Counted from the first letter of the stretch, positions 8,790-17,569 are shown. The stretch: 64,000 bases of DNA from Pseudomonadota bacterium (GCA_021845905.1 JAJZVA010000014.1:1-64000); one strand, 5' to 3'. Numbers and translations: made by a program. The notes: generated from the sequence alone by a model not told the origin.

Positions 8790-8854
8790 AAAGATGTTCT
8801 AATGAAGATATATGCGTAGTCATGGGCTTGGACTTGGAATACAGGGGTGTTTCT

Positions 8855-9778
8855 ATGGGGGTTCGCTACTTTAAAAAAGTTTCAGTGCTTTCTCTTGCTG
8901 TGTTGCTGGCTTCGACGGCGCCTGCTTTTGCCGCGTCGGGGATGATGGCGGGCACTATGCTCAATAATGTCACCCGCTCTATTTCCACTATGCCTGACCT
9001 GTTCTCTGCGGCGGCGTATCTGCTGGGTTTATTGTTTGCCATTACGGGAATTTTCAAATTCAAAGACCATGTGGATGAGCCGCGCGGCCATCCTTTGAGC
9101 GCGGGCGTAAAACGGTTTATTGCGGCGGGCATGCTGTTTGCCGCTCCTTTTATGTCGACAGCCGTCAAGGGAACAGTGGATGGCACTGGCGGTTCGCTTC
9201 TGGGCATTACCACCAATGTATCCGGTGCGAGCGGTCTGACGGGTATGGATAAGATGATTACCGGCTTTATCACCAATATTGCCGGACCTTCCACCACGCT
9301 CTTGACCGCATTCGCCTATATTTCGGCGATTGTTTTTTTGATTGTCGGGATTACCCGCCTGACGAAAACCGAGCAGGAAGGTCCGCGTGGCCCCACCGGC
9401 CTCGGCACCATCATGACGTTTATAGCTTCCGGCGCGCTGTTCTCATTTGGCGATATGGCCGGGGCTTTTTCCAATAGCTTGTTTGGGACCTCGTCGTCGG
9501 CAACCTTTGCGACAATTAGCTCGACGGTTCTTACTACCGCCGATGCCGCGCAGGTGGAGCCCGTTATTCAATCGCTGATGATTTTTGTCATGATTGTCGG
9601 GCTTATCGCTTTCGTGCGCGGCTTGTTCGTGTTGAAGGCTTTCGCCGACGGCAGTCAGCAGGCATCGCTGGCGCAAGCTCTGACGTTTTTGATCGGAGGC
9701 ACCATGGCTATCAATTTAGGGCAGCTGATCAACCTCCTTCAAAACACGGTAGGTGTGTCCGGCATAACATTTAGCTAG
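8855..9778 (+). CDS. DotE/IcmC-family type IVB secretion membrane protein with three repeated modules
   Basis: This 307-residue inner-membrane protein begins with a signal-like segment (KKVSVLSLAVLLASTAPAFA) and has several later hydrophobic helices. Its first module (about residues 35-105: MPDLFSAAAYLLGLLFAITG, FKFKDHVDEPRGHPLSAGVK, FIAAGMLFAAPF) is plainly related to the whole of the next protein, DotP/IcmD. A second module (about 130-210, AYISAIVFLIVGITRLTK then PRGPTGLGTIMTFIASGALF) and a more divergent third (about 235-300, LIAFVRGLFVLKAFADGSQQ then ALTFLIGGTMAINLG) repeat the pattern. Position between DotF-like and DotP genes equals IcmC/DotE, but the family is normally about two thirds this size. 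AGGGG lies seven bases before ATG 8855; an ATG at 8822 lacks a site. Confidence 0.72.
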   Translation: MGVRYFKKVSVLSLAVLLASTAPAFAASGMMAGTMLNNVTRSISTMPDLFSAAAYLLGLLFAITGIFKFKDHVDEPRGHPLSAGVKRFIAAGMLFAAPFMSTAVKGTVDGTGGSLLGITTNVSGASGLTGMDKMITGFITNIAGPSTTLLTAFAYISAIVFLIVGITRLTKTEQEGPRGPTGLGTIMTFIASGALFSFGDMAGAFSNSLFGTSSSATFATISSTVLTTADAAQVEPVIQSLMIFVMIVGLIAFVRGLFVLKAFADGSQQASLAQALTFLIGGTMAINLGQLINLLQNTVGVSGITFS

Positions 9779-9896
9779 ACATAAGATCGTTTGTATGTTA
9801 CGATTTCTAATGTAACAGTTTAAGTTGGAACTAGCGGAACTATCGGGATAGACTGACGAAACTATCAAGTGTGTAAACCAACAGGGAGAGTAAAAC
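9779..9896 (+). other. Gap with a small inverted repeat and a tandem repeat
   Basis: Between the DotE-like and dotP genes there is a perfect six-base inverted repeat, TGTTAC (9796-9801) and GTAACA (9812-9817). It is followed by a near-tandem GGAACTAGC GGAACTATC near 9833-9850. No T-run follows the hairpin, so it is not a standard terminator. It could be an mRNA processing or stability element. Confidence 0.3.
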
Positions 9897-10283
9897 ATGA
9901 GAAAAGATAAAATAGCACATAAGCTTGCTGCGGCTCTGACGACGGGTCTGCTCGTCGGCGAAAGCACATCTGCTTCTGCAACGAACTTCACCAACGTTGT
10001 GTCGAACATTACCACCAGCTCTTCGACATTGCCGAACCTGATTTCGACGGTCGCTTATATTGGCGGTATCGGCCTTGGCGTTGCCGGTGTCTTCAAACTG
10101 AAGCAGCACGTTGACAACCCGGGCCAACACCCGATGAAAGACGGTCTTGTCCGTCTTGGCGCCGGTGGCGCTCTGCTGGCGTTGCCATACCTGACCACGG
10201 CTATGCTTGGCACGGTTGGCACGGCTGGCGGTGGCGTCACTGTTCCTGCTTTTGCGGCGGCGAACAGCGGTCTTGTCGGTTAA
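9897..10283 (+). CDS. dotP: Type IVB secretion system protein DotP/IcmD
   Basis: This 128-residue protein has a signal-like N-terminus (LAAALTTGLLVGESTSASA) and two hydrophobic helices (about residues 47-65 and 85-110). They flank the conserved loop FKLKQHVDNPGQHPMKDGLV. Size and order, after the DotE-like gene and before dotN, match IcmD/DotP, a small inner-membrane Dot/Icm component of unknown detailed role. It is highly similar in pattern to the first module of the preceding protein. GGGAGAG lies about eight bases before the ATG. dotN starts six bases after its stop. Confidence 0.75.
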   Translation: MRKDKIAHKLAAALTTGLLVGESTSASATNFTNVVSNITTSSSTLPNLISTVAYIGGIGLGVAGVFKLKQHVDNPGQHPMKDGLVRLGAGGALLALPYLTTAMLGTVGTAGGGVTVPAFAAANSGLVG

Positions 10284-10289
10284 AACCTG

Positions 10290-10991
10290 ATGTCTTATCT
10301 AAGATTGACGCCCGGCATTGGTTATTTATCCGATGCCGGGCGCATTCTTTCTCCGGATGTGCAAAAGCCGGAGGAAGGTTTGCGCAGCAAAGTTCTGGCG
10401 CGTGACGATAATGCCTGCCGTTATTGCGGATTTCGGGCAAGTAAATATCAGGAATTGAATTATATCGGTCAGAAAGATTCCTCGCCGCGCGAGGAGGATT
10501 ACGCGACAGCGTGTATTTTCTGCTATCAGTGTTTTCATCTCGAGAAAGTGGATCGCATGCAGTCCGGCGCGGTCATCTGGTTGCCTGAGATGGGGCAGGC
10601 GCTTTTGCACCATGTTTGCCGCGCCATTTATGTTGCGCGTATCTCGCGCGGACCGATGGCGGATGCCGCGCGCGATGCAATGGAAGCTTTGCTCGCGCGC
10701 AAAGAGGAGGCGGTCAAGCGCCTCGGGACGGACAATCCTAAAATACTGTCAACCGTTCTGCAGGATTTTCTGGAATCCAGTGAGTACAAGCATCGGATGG
10801 AAAAACTGAAGGGTTTTCGCATTTTGCCGCTCGATCGGCGTATCATTAAAGAAGGGGAGCTTGAGTTCAATCAGTTTCCACAGGTTTTGGCTTTCTGGCG
10901 TTCGAAAGACGGACCTTTCGGAGATTTTCCGCCACGCAAATGGGGAGAGCTGTTTTTTGATGTGCGTGATAAGCTGAAAACCGCCGCATGA
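10290..10991 (+). CDS. dotN: Type IVB secretion coupling-complex protein DotN/IcmJ
   Basis: DotN/IcmJ is a cytoplasmic zinc protein that, in Legionella, joins the DotL coupling complex that receives effectors. The 233-residue product has the expected zinc cysteines: C43-x2-C46 (CRYCGF) and C75-x2-C78-x2-C81 (CIFCYQC). An ALLHHVCRAIYVARISRG helix follows. The C-terminal segment includes ILPLDRRIIKEGELEFNQ and FPPRKWGELF. The gene order dotP-dotN-dotO is that of Legionella. No dotL or dotM is present in the window, so its partners must be encoded elsewhere. Confidence 0.8.
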   Translation: MSYLRLTPGIGYLSDAGRILSPDVQKPEEGLRSKVLARDDNACRYCGFRASKYQELNYIGQKDSSPREEDYATACIFCYQCFHLEKVDRMQSGAVIWLPEMGQALLHHVCRAIYVARISRGPMADAARDAMEALLARKEEAVKRLGTDNPKILSTVLQDFLESSEYKHRMEKLKGFRILPLDRRIIKEGELEFNQFPQVLAFWRSKDGPFGDFPPRKWGELFFDVRDKLKTAA

Positions 10992-11061
10992 ACATGCGCG
11001 TCTGGAAAATAAGTTTTTTTCCGGCGCATATTTAATCTCTACCGATTAATCGCAAAACCGC

Positions 11062-11067
11062 TATAAT
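11062..11067 (+). promoter_or_regulatory. Possible -10 box upstream of dotO
   Basis: A perfect TATAAT stands 43 bases before the dotO start, in the 118-base gap after dotN. No good -35 hexamer is found 16-18 bases further upstream, so promoter activity is uncertain. Confidence 0.25.
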
Positions 11068-11109
11068 GCCCTGTAGTGTAGGTTCTCTGGAGTTCAGGGT
11101 TTCGGGTTT

Positions 11110-14100
11110 ATGGGTATTCTAAATAGTATTCTAAGTCCTTTCGTCAAGGTTCTCCGCCAGCCAGTGGAGTCCTTCATACGTCTTGAAACGTCTGATGATG
11201 AAATGACATTCGCAGCGTCTGATGGATCGCTGATGTCTCTGATACGCATAGACGGCGCGCGGCAAATCATCGGCGATAGCGAATACAGAAGAATCCTGTC
11301 GGATTGCGTGGTGAAATTCGGCGCGCGTTTCGACCGGCCAGGCCATGCCATGCAGGTTTACTTCGTGCGCAATCCCGAGCGTGTCGGAGAGGAAATCAGG
11401 CTTCTCCTGCGCCCCAACCGTGAATCCGCGCGGAACGTCGGCCTTGAAATCGACGATATCTTCGACGAGCGCGCGCGCAACCTGAGCCGTTATGTGGCGC
11501 AGGAGGAAATTTATTTTGTTTTGTGGACGCGCCCGGTCATTTTGACCAAGGCTGATTTCGCGCGCGAGAAAGAGCGTGCGCGCAAGCGCAAATGGGTTGC
11601 CGCGGCGAACGCGCAGTATCCTTATGCCGCCGTCGAAGCCTTGCGGACACGTCATAAAAGTTTCATCAACGCCATTCTTCCGGCGCTGGGAGAAATGGGG
11701 ATACAAGCGGCCGGGGTCGATGTTCATGAAGCATTGCGCATCATCCGCGTCAATCTTTTCCAAGGCAGTGCAGACAGCGGCTGGAAAGCCTGCTTGCCCG
11801 GTGATCCGATCCCGCCGCGCGCGCAGGAGAAAAGAGGTGACGTGTCTGAGCTGTTGTGGCCGAGTTTGCCGCAACAACTGGCCTCCGTTTCAGCGCGCGT
11901 CATCAACGACCATATGGTCGAGATGGGAAAGCACGTCTGGGGCGGCGTCGATATGGTTTTGGGTCCGCAGGATCCTTTGCCGTTCCCCGCTCTGCTGGGG
12001 CGCCTTGCCGAAAACCGCACGCCTTTCCGCATGTCCATTCTTCTTGAAGCCGGCGGCGTTCAGGGAATGGCGATGCAGTCTTTCCTGTCTTCGGTGCTTG
12101 CCGTTACGAACCCGGAGAACAAGCAGGTCAAGGATTCTCTGGAGGGGCTTTCCGTTCTGGCGCGGAGCGAGCCTGTCGTGAAATTGCGCATCTCCTTCTG
12201 CACGTGGGCGCCGAAGGACGATCATGACCTGCTGGAAGATAGAGTCTCGGAACTCATGCAGGCGGTGGAAAGCTGGGGCTATTGCCAGGTTTCGCAGATG
12301 TCCGGCGATCCGCTGGACTGCGTGATGTCTTCCGCGCTGGGCATCTCGTGCGCGTCGACCGCGCCGCCCGGCATCGCGCCGCTCTACGAGGTCATGAAAT
12401 TCCTGCCGTGGCAGCGCGCTTCGAGTCCTTTTGAAAAAGGAGCGATACTTTTCCGGACAACGGATGGGCGGATATGGCCTTACCAGACCGGCACGAACGT
12501 CACGACGACATGGTTCGATCTTGTCATGGCCCAGCCAGGCGGAGGCAAATCCGTTTTGATGAACACGCTGAACCTCGGCACCTGTCTGACGGCTGGCGTG
12601 TCGAAATTGCCGTTCATCGCGGTGATCGATATCGGCCCGTCTTCCGCCGGGCTGATCTCGCTGATCCGCGATGCCCTGCCGCCGAACCGCCGCAATGAAG
12701 TTGCAGCCCATGCCCTGCAGATGACGCAACAGTACGCCATCAATCCTTTCGATACCAAACTTGGCATGCGCTATCCGCAAATGACGGAACGCAGCTTCCT
12801 GATCGAGCTTTTGACGCTCCTCTGCACGCCGCCGGGGCAGGTCGATCCTTATGACGGCATTTCGCAGCTGTCCGGCATGGTGGTGGATGAAATGTACCGG
12901 TGGCGCGATGATTCCATTGCCAATGCCGAGCCGCGCCCGTATCTGCCACGCATCGACGCAAATGTCGATGATGCTTTGCGTGCGCACGATATCACTTTGC
13001 AAGCGGGCGCTTATTGGTGGGATGTGGTCGATATTTTGTTCGACAAGGGGCTTTATTACGAAGCGGAGCTTGCACAGCGCTATGCCGTTCCGACGCTCGG
13101 CGATGCCGTCGCGGCGGCGCGCCGTCCGCAGATACAGAATCTGCTCGATAAAACCTCGATCGGCTCGGGATCGGAAGGCGTTATCCACGCTTTCGAGCGC
13201 ATGATCACGTCCGCCGTCCGCGAGTTTCCCATTCTCTCGTCGGTGACGCGCTTTTCGCTCGCGGGCGTGCGGGTTTGCGCGCTTGACCTTGCCGACGTCG
13301 CGCCGCAGGGCGATGCGACGGCCGACCGTCAGACGGCGATCATGTATATGATGGGCCGTCATGCTCTCGTCACGCCATGGTGGATTAACGAAGAGGCGCT
13401 TGCCCAGATGGCTCCGAAATACCGCTCTTTTCACGCCCAGCGTCTGCAGGATTTCGCCGAGACGCCGAAGCGTTTGTGTTACGATGAATTCCACCGCACC
13501 AGCAAATCGAAGTCGGTGCGCAACCAGCTTGTGCGCGACGTGCGCGAAGGCCGCAAACGCGGCATCCAGATTATTCTCGCCTCGCAGATGTTGCAGGATT
13601 TCGACGACGACATGGTCGATCTTGCGACCGGTATCTGGATTTTGGGCACTGCCGTGTCGGATAACGCCGTTGAAGCCACACAGGAACGCTTCGGCCTGAC
13701 CGACACCGCGCGGTGGATCATGCGCCACAGGTTGACAGGCCCGGGCCGTGGCGGCGCGCCGCTTCTGCTGGTGCTGGGAACGACGGAAGGACGTTGCGAG
13801 CAGCACCTGATCAATACGCTCGGGCCGATCGAACTCTGGGCGTTTTCGACGACCGTCGAAGACGTTCTTATCCGCAACAAGCTTTACGCACGCCTGGGCG
13901 CGGCGCAGGCGCGACGGTTGCTGGCGGCAAACTTTCCGGGCGGATCGGCGCGGGCGGAAATCCGCCGTCGCGTTGTGTTGCTCGCGGAAAAGGGAGATGC
14001 TAATAACGCCACGGTGACCGCGGTCATCGACAAAATCGTCGAGGAACTTGTGAGTTCCACCAAGGTCAGCCTTGAAATGTTGCAAAAGCAGGATGCAGAG

Positions 14101-14214
14101 GCGCTAGCCGCTCAAAAAGCGGCGGGCGAGAAAAAGGCGCAAACCACTTCAGACGCAACGCCGGAGAAGGCCGTTGCGACTGAACAGCCGCAAATGCCGG
14201 AGCGGCCTGCTTAA
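11110..14214 (+). CDS. dotO: Type IVB secretion system ATPase DotO/IcmB (VirB4-like)
   Basis: DotO/IcmB is the large cytoplasmic ATPase at the base of the Dot/Icm channel. The 1034-residue product is the length of Legionella DotO. It has an N-terminal TraC/VirB4-type region, a Walker A motif AQPGGGKSVLMN at about residue 474, and a Walker-B-type region near KRLCYDEFHRTSKSKSVRNQ (about 790-810). RDVREGRKRGIQIILASQML follows, typical of VirB4 sensor regions. The C-terminal 60 residues are low complexity. Its stop codon overlaps, tail to tail, that of the DDAH-like gene on the other strand. It is the last gene of the cluster here; Legionella has icmF after it, which is absent. Confidence 0.9.
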   Translation: MGILNSILSPFVKVLRQPVESFIRLETSDDEMTFAASDGSLMSLIRIDGARQIIGDSEYRRILSDCVVKFGARFDRPGHAMQVYFVRNPERVGEEIRLLLRPNRESARNVGLEIDDIFDERARNLSRYVAQEEIYFVLWTRPVILTKADFAREKERARKRKWVAAANAQYPYAAVEALRTRHKSFINAILPALGEMGIQAAGVDVHEALRIIRVNLFQGSADSGWKACLPGDPIPPRAQEKRGDVSELLWPSLPQQLASVSARVINDHMVEMGKHVWGGVDMVLGPQDPLPFPALLGRLAENRTPFRMSILLEAGGVQGMAMQSFLSSVLAVTNPENKQVKDSLEGLSVLARSEPVVKLRISFCTWAPKDDHDLLEDRVSELMQAVESWGYCQVSQMSGDPLDCVMSSALGISCASTAPPGIAPLYEVMKFLPWQRASSPFEKGAILFRTTDGRIWPYQTGTNVTTTWFDLVMAQPGGGKSVLMNTLNLGTCLTAGVSKLPFIAVIDIGPSSAGLISLIRDALPPNRRNEVAAHALQMTQQYAINPFDTKLGMRYPQMTERSFLIELLTLLCTPPGQVDPYDGISQLSGMVVDEMYRWRDDSIANAEPRPYLPRIDANVDDALRAHDITLQAGAYWWDVVDILFDKGLYYEAELAQRYAVPTLGDAVAAARRPQIQNLLDKTSIGSGSEGVIHAFERMITSAVREFPILSSVTRFSLAGVRVCALDLADVAPQGDATADRQTAIMYMMGRHALVTPWWINEEALAQMAPKYRSFHAQRLQDFAETPKRLCYDEFHRTSKSKSVRNQLVRDVREGRKRGIQIILASQMLQDFDDDMVDLATGIWILGTAVSDNAVEATQERFGLTDTARWIMRHRLTGPGRGGAPLLLVLGTTEGRCEQHLINTLGPIELWAFSTTVEDVLIRNKLYARLGAAQARRLLAANFPGGSARAEIRRRVVLLAEKGDANNATVTAVIDKIVEELVSSTKVSLEMLQKQDAEALAAQKAAGEKKAQTTSDATPEKAVATEQPQMPERPA

Positions 14215-15056
14215 ACGGCAATGGCTTTTTTCTCGTATTCGCAGAGCTTGATTTGCACGCTTTCGGGAGCGTTCCGGAGTCTCAAGGACAGGTTTTTAAC
14301 GTTGCCGCCGATTTTTTCAAACTCGGAAATATTCAGTTCAATGACGGGAATGCCGTTTTCCCTGATGGCCGCGGATATTTCCGCATAGCCTGTGGGCAAC
14401 AGCGCCGTGCCGTTGATGCGCATGGCTGCGGCAGCGCCGCGCATGTGGGCAGGCACGATGATTTTTTTGAAATCGATGAAAGCGAAGTGACGCGCCAGCT
14501 CTTCGCGTATCAGTAGCGTATTCCGGCCCAGAAAGGCCGCCGATGCATTCAGCCGGCAGGCGCAATCTCCGGGCTGTTCGAGCATCGTGACTTCGTAACC
14601 GAATTCCGTGAGAAAAAAGGCCAGTTGCGCCGCGCCCTCCTGATTTGTGCGGTCCGACAGGGCGATATAAAAATGGTTGCCGATGCGCAAAACATCTTCC
14701 GCGTCGAGCAGTCCCGGAGCGGTCACGAATTTCAGGAATCTGTCTCCCGCCAGCATAGCGGCGATGGTTTGTTGTGCATTCTGCCGGAGAGGGGTATCTG
14801 AAGAATTACCGATCACGGCCAGACGGTCGGTCATGACAGCCATGCCACCGACCAGGCATGCTTGAGGCAGGGAAGGATCTGCCGCAACGGTTGCCACATC
14901 GATGCCGCATTCTTGCAGGGCATAAACGTATTTTCTGTGCTGGCTTGCGGCGCGGGCGGGGTCCGGTATGCCAAGGGTGGCGGCTTCGGTAATGTTATTT
15001 CCAGGAAGGCAGACAAGGGCGTTGGAAATATGATCGAACATTTCTGAGACGTCCAT
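14211..15056 (-). CDS. DDAH/arginine deiminase-fold protein, probably catalytically dead
   Basis: The 281-residue product has the layout of dimethylarginine dimethylaminohydrolases (five-bladed guanidino-modifying fold). Where family members have FPDSVFVED this protein has LPQACLVGG. Where they end with a catalytic Cys before LSLR it has EKIGGNVKNLSLRLR, so the nucleophile position is Asn. A histidine (VPAHMRG) is kept near the expected catalytic His. I infer a non-hydrolytic or altered-function protein. AAGGAG is eight bases before the ATG. It converges on dotO, with overlapping stop codons, and is the only gene on its strand in the region. Confidence 0.6.
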   Translation of the reverse strand: MDVSEMFDHISNALVCLPGNNITEAATLGIPDPARAASQHRKYVYALQECGIDVATVAADPSLPQACLVGGMAVMTDRLAVIGNSSDTPLRQNAQQTIAAMLAGDRFLKFVTAPGLLDAEDVLRIGNHFYIALSDRTNQEGAAQLAFFLTEFGYEVTMLEQPGDCACRLNASAAFLGRNTLLIREELARHFAFIDFKKIIVPAHMRGAAAAMRINGTALLPTGYAEISAAIRENGIPVIELNISEFEKIGGNVKNLSLRLRNAPESVQIKLCEYEKKAIAV

Positions 15057-15239
15057 GCGGAAGACTCCTTCAGGATGCAGAGAGAACGGGCGTTTTCAAG
15101 TTTGACAACCAGTAGTAGCATAGTTTTTATCGAATTTCGAGAGGGATGTGCGCCATGCGCCTCAGAAAGGCTTTGTTGACGCGTCTCTTTTTTGGCTGTA
15201 GAAGAAAAAACAACCCCCGCATCAAAGTTGAAAAAAATC

Positions 15240-16067
15240 ATGCAGATTGCCGTTACTTCACATATTGACCTTTTCCTTGTTCTGCTCAGTGTTGGCGCGG
15301 TTGGCGGATTTTTATCCGGCATGCTCGGCGTCGGCGGCGGGATCGTGTTCGTTCCGGCGCTTTATTTCACATTGCAGTCGTTTTTTCCCGGATCTTTCCA
15401 TGTGATGCACGTGGCTGTGGCGACATCGCTGTCACTGGTGATGGCGACCAGCGCGTCTTCTGCTTACTGGCAAAACAAGCGCGGCGCAGTGGATTTCGAA
15501 CTGCTGAAGACCTGGGCGTTTCCAAAAATTTGCGGCGTGCTTCTGGGCACTTTTCTGGCGTCGTATGTCAACAGCGGGTTCCTTAAGGATTTCTTCGCCG
15601 TCATCACGGTGCTGATCGGCACCTATATCGTTCTGGGAAAAGACGCCGCGGAAGATGCGCCGCCGCGTCCGCACCGCATATCCAAGGGTATGCAGAAGGT
15701 ACTTGCGGCGATGATCGGGACGGTGGCTTCGATGCTCGGTATCGGCGGGGCGACGCTCAATATTCCGTTGATGAATTACATTGGCTTGCCGATCCGCAAA
15801 TCCGTCGGCACGGGCGGCGCGCTGGCCGTCATCATTTCATTGCCCGGCGTTATCGGATATATCCTGATAGGGCTTTACAAGGCGCCCGTCTTGCCGCCTT
15901 ATTGCCTCGGTTACGTCAACTGGCTGGCGCTGGCCTGCATCCTGCCGACGTCGATGTTGCTTTCTCCGGTGGGTGTCCACGTATCGCATAAAATGCCCCG
16001 CAAGGTTTTGCGCGGGATTTTCGCCGCGGTGTTGCTAGCCGTATCCGTGCGGATGATTTCATCGTAA
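15240..16067 (+). CDS. TSUP (TauE/SafE) family membrane permease
   Basis: This is a polytopic inner-membrane protein of the sulfite exporter TauE/SafE family. These carry anions or organosulfur compounds, substrate unknown here. The 275 residues contain the family's repeated glycine motifs: GGFLSGMLGVGGGIVFVPAL at the start of the first half and GTVASMLGIGGATLNIPLM at the start of the second. Around eight helices are visible. The start is uncertain: ATG 15240 is used, while a TTG at 15192 would add 16 mostly charged residues, and neither has a strong ribosome site. ctaA follows after nine bases. Confidence 0.82.
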   Translation: MQIAVTSHIDLFLVLLSVGAVGGFLSGMLGVGGGIVFVPALYFTLQSFFPGSFHVMHVAVATSLSLVMATSASSAYWQNKRGAVDFELLKTWAFPKICGVLLGTFLASYVNSGFLKDFFAVITVLIGTYIVLGKDAAEDAPPRPHRISKGMQKVLAAMIGTVASMLGIGGATLNIPLMNYIGLPIRKSVGTGGALAVIISLPGVIGYILIGLYKAPVLPPYCLGYVNWLALACILPTSMLLSPVGVHVSHKMPRKVLRGIFAAVLLAVSVRMISS

Positions 16068-16076
16068 AGGAGGCGC

Positions 16077-17126
16077 ATGCAAAAACAAGAACCCGCCGTC
16101 GCGCGCTGGCTTTTCTTTTGCGCCGCTTTCGTTTTTTTTATCGCCGTGGTCGGAGCCATTACGCGCCTGACGGAGTCCGGGCTGTCCATCGTGCAATGGC
16201 AACCGGTCATGGGCGCGATACCGCCGCTGAATCGTGCCGACTGGATGCATGAATTCACGCTCTACAAAACCAGCCCGCAATATAAAGATATTAATCAAGG
16301 CATGAGCCTCGGGGCGTTCAAGCATATTTTTTTCTGGGAGTGGTTTCATCGCCTGATCGACCGGCTACTCGGGCTTATTTACGCCATCCCTTTGATCTGG
16401 TTCTGGCGGCGCGGAAAAATTTCCCAAGACATGAAAAAACCGCTACTCGGCATCCTTGTGCTGGGCGGTTTGCAAGGCCTGCTCGGCTGGTACATGGTCA
16501 AAAGCGGCCTCGTGCACCGGCCTGCGGTCAGTCATTACCGTCTGGCAGCGCACTTCATGCTGGCGATTCTGATTTATTGCTGTTTTATCCGTGCCGGTTG
16601 CCTGTTTGGCGCGGCGCGCGAGGCGGGGTCTGAAAAGCTTGTCCGCTTGCGCAATCTTGCGCGGCTTGCCGTCGGCGCCGTCGCGGTGACGATGACATGG
16701 GGCGCTTTCACGGCTGGCTTGCGTGCCGGACTCCTGTATGACGACAGCTTCCCTTACATGGGGGAACATCTCTGGCCGGGCGAGATGTTCTTCCGCACGC
16801 CGTGGTGGATCAACTTTTTCGACAATCCCGCGGCTGTGCAATTCACTCACCGTGTTCTGGCCGTCACGACGGCTTCCATCTTGCTGTTGCTGGCTGTCAA
16901 AGGGCGCGCGCTGTTGCCGCCGCCGCGCCTCAAAAGGCTTCTGACCGGCCTTGCGCTCATGGCATTCGTGCAGGTTGGGCTGGGAGTGAGTGTTTTACTG
17001 ACGCATGTCAATATCATTGTCGCGGTTTCGCATCAGGCGGGCGCGATGACGATCATGGCATTGCTGATGTTGCTGTTGCACAATATACCGCGCGAGAAAG
17101 GACCTGACACTCATGCATCTTCATGA
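16077..17126 (+). CDS. ctaA: Heme A synthase CtaA/Cox15
   Basis: CtaA oxidises the C8 methyl of heme O to make heme A for aa3-type cytochrome oxidase, in the inner membrane. The 349-residue, eight-helix product has the alphaproteobacterial Cox15 signature: GAITRLTESGLSIVQWQPV, the heme-ligand region FWEWFHRLIDRLLGL, SGLVHRPAVSHYRLAAHF, and the second-half histidines in VQFTHRVLAV and VSHQAGAM. AAGGAGG lies close to the ATG. It overlaps the following small membrane-protein gene by 14 bases. It sits apart from other oxidase assembly genes in this window. Confidence 0.92.
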   Translation: MQKQEPAVARWLFFCAAFVFFIAVVGAITRLTESGLSIVQWQPVMGAIPPLNRADWMHEFTLYKTSPQYKDINQGMSLGAFKHIFFWEWFHRLIDRLLGLIYAIPLIWFWRRGKISQDMKKPLLGILVLGGLQGLLGWYMVKSGLVHRPAVSHYRLAAHFMLAILIYCCFIRAGCLFGAAREAGSEKLVRLRNLARLAVGAVAVTMTWGAFTAGLRAGLLYDDSFPYMGEHLWPGEMFFRTPWWINFFDNPAAVQFTHRVLAVTTASILLLLAVKGRALLPPPRLKRLLTGLALMAFVQVGLGVSVLLTHVNIIVAVSHQAGAMTIMALLMLLLHNIPREKGPDTHASS

Positions 17127-17334
17127 ATTTTTATTCAGCCCTGCCTACCCGTATCACATCGCCAGATATTACATCACGGCGGCCTTGCTGGTTGTGCCGT
17201 TCGCGCGGCTTTTTATCCGTGCGGGATTCAGGCCTTACTGGGTTGTTTTGCTCGCTGTGCCGGATGTCGGGCTGGCCTTGTGCATTCTGGCGCTGGCGTT
17301 GCAAAAGTGGAAAGAGAAGGGAGCGCGCGCATGA
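17113..17334 (+). CDS. Small two-helix membrane protein, unknown
   Basis: The 73-residue product has two hydrophobic helices (YITAALLVVPFARLFIRAGF and VVLLAVPDVGLALCILALAL) and a basic tail (KWKEKGARA). It starts inside the end of ctaA and overlaps the next small gene by ATGA. That makes a tight ctaA-small-small unit and supports its being real. It shares the helix-R-P-Y/NPY-helix plan with its neighbour. No function can be assigned. Confidence 0.6.
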   Translation: MHLHEFLFSPAYPYHIARYYITAALLVVPFARLFIRAGFRPYWVVLLAVPDVGLALCILALALQKWKEKGARA

Positions 17335-17546
17335 TGCAGTTTCTTGGATTGCCTGTATGGGGCCAGTTTTTGCTCGAAGGCATTTTGCTGTTCATCGAGA
17401 TTTCTGCGGCGGGTGTTGTTCTGACGCGCGTGAACCGCAATCCTTATTTTGCCTTTCTGATCATTATCCCTTATGTGCAGATTATGGCGATCTGGTATCT
17501 GGCCTTTTCGATATGGCCGGAGAAAACGCAGTCGGTACACTCATAA
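17331..17546 (+). CDS. Small two-helix membrane protein, unknown
   Basis: The 71-residue product begins MMQFLGLPVWGQF. It has two helices joined by VNRNPYFAFLIIIPYVQIMA, a pattern also found in the preceding protein, so the two are probably diverged paralogues. The start at 17331 gives an ATGA overlap with the preceding stop. A longer frame from 17280 would overlap it by 50 bases and is unlikely. Position after ctaA may hint at a role in the respiratory membrane; this is only inference. Confidence 0.55.
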   Translation: MMQFLGLPVWGQFLLEGILLFIEISAAGVVLTRVNRNPYFAFLIIIPYVQIMAIWYLAFSIWPEKTQSVHS

Positions 17547-17569
17547 GCTATTGTTTTAATTTAATAAAA

